From Monosporascus cannonballus (lineage: Eukaryota > Ascomycota > Sordariomycetes > Xylariales): a stretch of 64,000 nt of DNA. Below the pieces are notes generated by a model that was given only the letters and a program-made list of their open reading frames with translations, did no database searches and was not told the DNA's origin. The stretch spans positions 186,001-250,000 of the forward strand of contig QJNS01000089.1 in assembly GCA_004154925.1 (NCBI GenBank), in the 5' to 3' direction. This document shows, one piece after another, positions 60,933 through 64,000 of this stretch. Made by a program: the position numbers and the translations under genes. Position 1 is the stretch's first letter, and each line of letters opens with the position of its first letter.

Positions 60933-63350
60933 TCAGGGACCTACGGCGGCAGGTCTGACAACCACATCGTCTTCTACAACCGCGGTGCCCCCTCGCAAGG
61001 CTTCCAGTTGCTCCGGGGTGCACTGCGACATCCGAGTCAGTAATTGCTCGTCTCTTTCAACTAATCTGGCCAGTAGCATGCAGTTGTAGGACGTATCTGG
61101 GGAGCCATGACCCCTGAAAGACCCCAAGATGGGATGTTGTACTCGCGGGGACGGGAGAACCAGGAGTGAGGAGTCTGAAGATGCTTACCGAGAGCTGGAG
61201 AGGTGCTTGGAGGACGTAACAAACCGGGTCTGGCTGCGACGGCAGCTCGTTCTTTACGTCGAAGACGGACGCAGGGCCTTGGCTCTCGTAATCGGGGCTG
61301 TCGGCGCGAGAGACCGTTCCGGTCGCGACGTCTTGTGCGAAGACAGTCCGCATGAAAATCTGGTACGCCGTTTCGGGCTGGTAGCTCGAGACTATTCGGA
61401 AGCGGCCGTGGCAGAAGAAGAAAGATCGCGATGGTCTAAGTTGGATGAAGGACGTACCCTGATGACCGGCTTGGAACACCCGCGAGAAGGAGAACTTCCC
61501 CTTCTGCCTGACCATACCACCGACATAGCTTTCGTTGGTGGAGATCTTCTCGTAGCCTGCCGCGTGGAATGCAGAGCTCTCCCTGTATTCGGCGGCCAAG
61601 CTGACGGCTTCTCCCGCAACCCCTGAACTAGGTCAGCCACCCCCCCCCCCTGAACGGGATCGGACTTGGCGTTGACGACCTACAATTGCAGCGGAAATCG
61701 CGATCGCCGTGAATGAGAGCCACCTTGACGCCGTCATCAAGTAGAGACTCGATATCTTCGAGAAACCCACCATACACGAAGTCACCAGTCATCATGAAAC
61801 CTGGAGACACGTTAGGACTGTGGAGCTGCGGACAGACACACGGAGCATGCACGAGCACACTCACCCGTTCCGTCTGGGGTACTACTCTGCGTATAGTCCA
61901 CCTCCGCTCCAAGCGCCTCTAACACCCACTTCTTGGTGAGATAGCCGGCGGAATAGCTTGTCGGGAACGACATCGGCATTAGGTCAGCTATGTCAAACCA
62001 GTTACCCTGCGGATGGGGTTAGCTAAGTCTCAACCCACACGATTTCTCAGAACTAACACCCGAGAGCGTCGTATGCAGCGTAGACGTTCGTCCAACAGTA
62101 CTCGAACGCTGCTCCGCAGGCCTGCGTCACGGCCCCGTCGGACCCGTCTTGATCACGATACCCGTTCGGCGTAAGGGCCCTACACGCGTCGATCTGCTCC
62201 TTGCAGCCGCCGGGGCGGGTGTAGTTGGCATACGCCGAGTCGACGCCGAGTCGGCGACGACTGGGTCGTATGCTTGGATGCCGTACGTGTTGTTGATGGC
62301 AAAACTAGGGAAGTACCGGCCTTGGATATCGAAATCGATGATTCCGTTGATGATGTCAACGCTGTCCACATCGATGTCGAGATAACCGTCTTCCTGGCAG
62401 CCTCTTCGCGTCACCCCGTTGGCTGATTTCTTTTCTGCGGTCGAGCGCGTGTGTATGAGGTTTGCGAGCGCCGGGGCGTAGTGTCCACCGCTATGCATAT
62501 GTTAGACTGACGCTTTATTGTTCGAGTCTGATCACGCACTAGGATTGTGCCCAGACGCTAATCTTGTCACGCCGGTACTGCTGGAACCTGTGCTCGTGTC
62601 AGTTCGCTCTTGACTCGGCATCGTGATAACTCAGCGTACTCCTGCATCCAGGCCTGTGTGAACTCCCACAGAACCTCTACCGCTGATGCCGTGGTTACGG
62701 GGGCCTCCGTCGCGTCCTGGCTCGCAAACACGCCTTCTCGGACCGTGTAATTCGAGGAACCGGAAGACCGGCCGCCGACCGCGATCGCACCGGTGATCAT
62801 GTCGACCAGCCCGGGCGTCGCCTCGTCGTAGCTGAACCCGGCCTGCACCGGCTGGTCGATGTAGAGCAGGTTGACGTGGTTGTTCCACGACCAGGGGTTC
62901 GGCACCGTGCTGTTGGAGTCGGGCTGCACGACGCAGGGGCTATTCACCTCCAGCGCCTGGTCGATGGACGGCGCGCCGGGCCCGCCCTGCAGCCAGATGC
63001 TGAGGGGCGCCTCCCCCGGCGAGTCGCGCGCCTCGAAGCACCAGAAGAACACCTTCTGCGCGTAAGGCTGGCGCGGGGTGGATGGGAGCGTCACGTAGCC
63101 GCTGTACGATTTGACGCCGGGGGTCGTTTCGCAGATGCCCGGCTAGAGAAGGCTGTCAAAAGAACTCCGAAGAGGCGTGGATTACAAATTTGGGGGTGGA
63201 TGGGGGGAGGAGGGGGTCAGTTTCACTTACCTCTTTGTAGGTGACCTTGATGCTGTCCGTGGTATTCGACTCCGTCACGGCGGCGGAGGCACATGACAAT
63301 GCGCCATATACTGCCAAACCACGGCCGATAAGCCGACCGAGAGATGGCAT
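60933..63350 (-). pseudogene. Secreted serine carboxypeptidase (peptidase S10), frameshifted by an 11-bp duplication
   Basis: Nine exons can be read: 63350-63231, 63142-62631, 62587-62540, 62490-62060, 62006-61865, 61800-61684, 61622-61458, 61391-61189 and 61022-60933. A signal peptide (residues 1 to about 24) starts the protein. PGICETTPGVKSYSGYV, WLQGGPGAPS and NLLYIDQPVQAGFSYD follow, then the nucleophile in QSYGGHYAP (Glu before Ser replaced by Gln). The catalytic Asp is in HGDRDF and the His in FQAGHQ; the end is CTPEQLEALR. About 605 residues would be expected. An exact tandem copy of 11 bp at 62232-62253 shifts the frame and leads to TGA at 62127. The join of exons 4 and 5 also lacks one base in my reading. 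Living relatives release C-terminal amino acids at acid pH outside the cell. An assembly error cannot be excluded. Confidence 0.82.
62232..62253. repeat. Exact 11-bp tandem duplication in the carboxypeptidase gene
   Basis: ACGCCGAGTCG occurs twice without a gap (62232-62242, 62243-62253). With one copy the reading frame runs on into NYTRPGGC and EQIDACR, as the family requires; with two it is lost. No GT-AG intron can remove one copy. Confidence 0.9.
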
Positions 63351-64000
63351 AGTGACCGATTTGGAGATCTGTGAAATTGCCTCATGTGTCACGCTCTACG
63401 TCCACTGCAGTGAAAACTCCAGGAGATGTGATGATTCTTTTACGCCGAAGTCGAGTATGTGAGTACTGAAATACGATTAAGCGGGAGATCGGCCGATCCA
63501 ATATATAGAGTAACCCGTCTCCTCCAGGCTCCGAGAAGAATGCATGGGTATAATCACCGCTGGTGTAAACTGACGATAGAGGTGCCCCATAGCGGTCATC
63601 TAGCAGCAAATTGCATTCATCTGTACAGGTTGCTATGCAACCCCATTATCGCCGCTACATAGATAGCCACCTCTGCATACCTTGGTGTATAGAGTGCTGC
63701 CTTCATCAGCAATCCTACGAAACGCGCGTATGACATCAAGAGCAAGCCAACCTGGGTTGCGAGTTCGGAGGAGGCCGCGTGGAAGGCTGAGTTCCGCCGT
63801 TGAGGGGGGACAATGGAATATGTGGGGTTGCATCATCTGAGCCTCTCAGCCTCATTAGCCCTACGAGCGGTGCTAGTATACTACAAGACAGGTTGATTGC
63901 CTAAACCAGTCCGGGCGCCGATGCTATATTTGGACTACCTGTCTACCTACTTAGCGAGAGCTCTTGAAGGAAGGCGAGAACCCGGTGGCCTGTTTGTAGG
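63351..64000. other. Upstream region of the carboxypeptidase gene
   Basis: No gene is recognisable up to the window end. The region should contain the promoter of the carboxypeptidase gene. Confidence 0.5.

Noticed and set aside
62232..62253. A hidden intron explaining the carboxypeptidase frame change
   Set aside because: No GT-AG pair brackets one copy of the 11-mer, and the frame is restored exactly by removing one copy.

Overview
The window is nuclear DNA of a filamentous ascomycete (Pezizomycotina, most likely Sordariomycetes). The evidence is short GT-AG introns of about 43-170 bp, a PTH11-type seven-helix protein, a full SKN7 regulator, fungal BTB and F-box-like proteins, and a large AT-rich block whose transposons carry the C-to-T/G-to-A decay expected of repeat-induced point mutation (RIP). 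All splice structures below were read by eye. || Layout. 0.1-4.6 kb: two divergent intact genes, a PTH11-like receptor (minus) and a secreted GMC oxidoreductase (plus). 4.8-7 kb: AT-rich spacer, a foldback element and several diverged repeats. 7-12.3 kb: dead genes, namely a membrane acyltransferase-like relic, a peroxisomal acyl-CoA oxidase with several stops and a frameshift, and an SGNH/GDSL hydrolase relic, with a clean solo LTR at 8253-8492. 12.9-15.2 kb: intact eIF2B epsilon (minus). 15.2-20.6 kb: long intergenic stretch. 20.6-23.1 kb: intact SKN7 with seven exons including a 17-nt exon (minus), followed by a 7-kb upstream intergenic stretch with a hexamer satellite. 30.2-31.6 kb: intact fungal conserved protein of unknown function (plus). 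33-34.2 kb: BTB/POZ gene that looks frameshifted (minus). || 34.8-57.7 kb: an AT-rich, gene-free transposon graveyard. Its structure can still be read: a Ty1/copia element (minus) whose 3' LTR is the RIP-decayed sister of the solo LTR at 8.25 kb; a cluster of about 155-bp inverted-repeat elements; a Ty3/gypsy pol relic at 42.8-45 kb; and a complete 10.06-kb Ty3/gypsy element (45606-55663) with two LTRs and a TATTT target duplication. Nested in the gypsy element are a 1.83-kb pogo/Fot1-type DNA transposon with TA target duplication and two solo LTRs with their own 5-bp duplications. At 56358-56780 lies a nearly unmutated solo LTR of the same family as the gypsy LTRs, in reverse orientation. || 57.7-64 kb: normal composition returns, with an F-box-like protein (minus) and a nine-exon secreted serine carboxypeptidase (S10, minus). 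The carboxypeptidase keeps its catalytic triad but is broken by an exact 11-bp tandem duplication. || I found no clear new defence or biosynthetic system. The most informative signals are the readable nesting order of the RIP-decayed elements, the matched mutated/unmutated LTR pairs, the fresh 11-bp duplication in the carboxypeptidase, and the dead-gene run at 7-12 kb.
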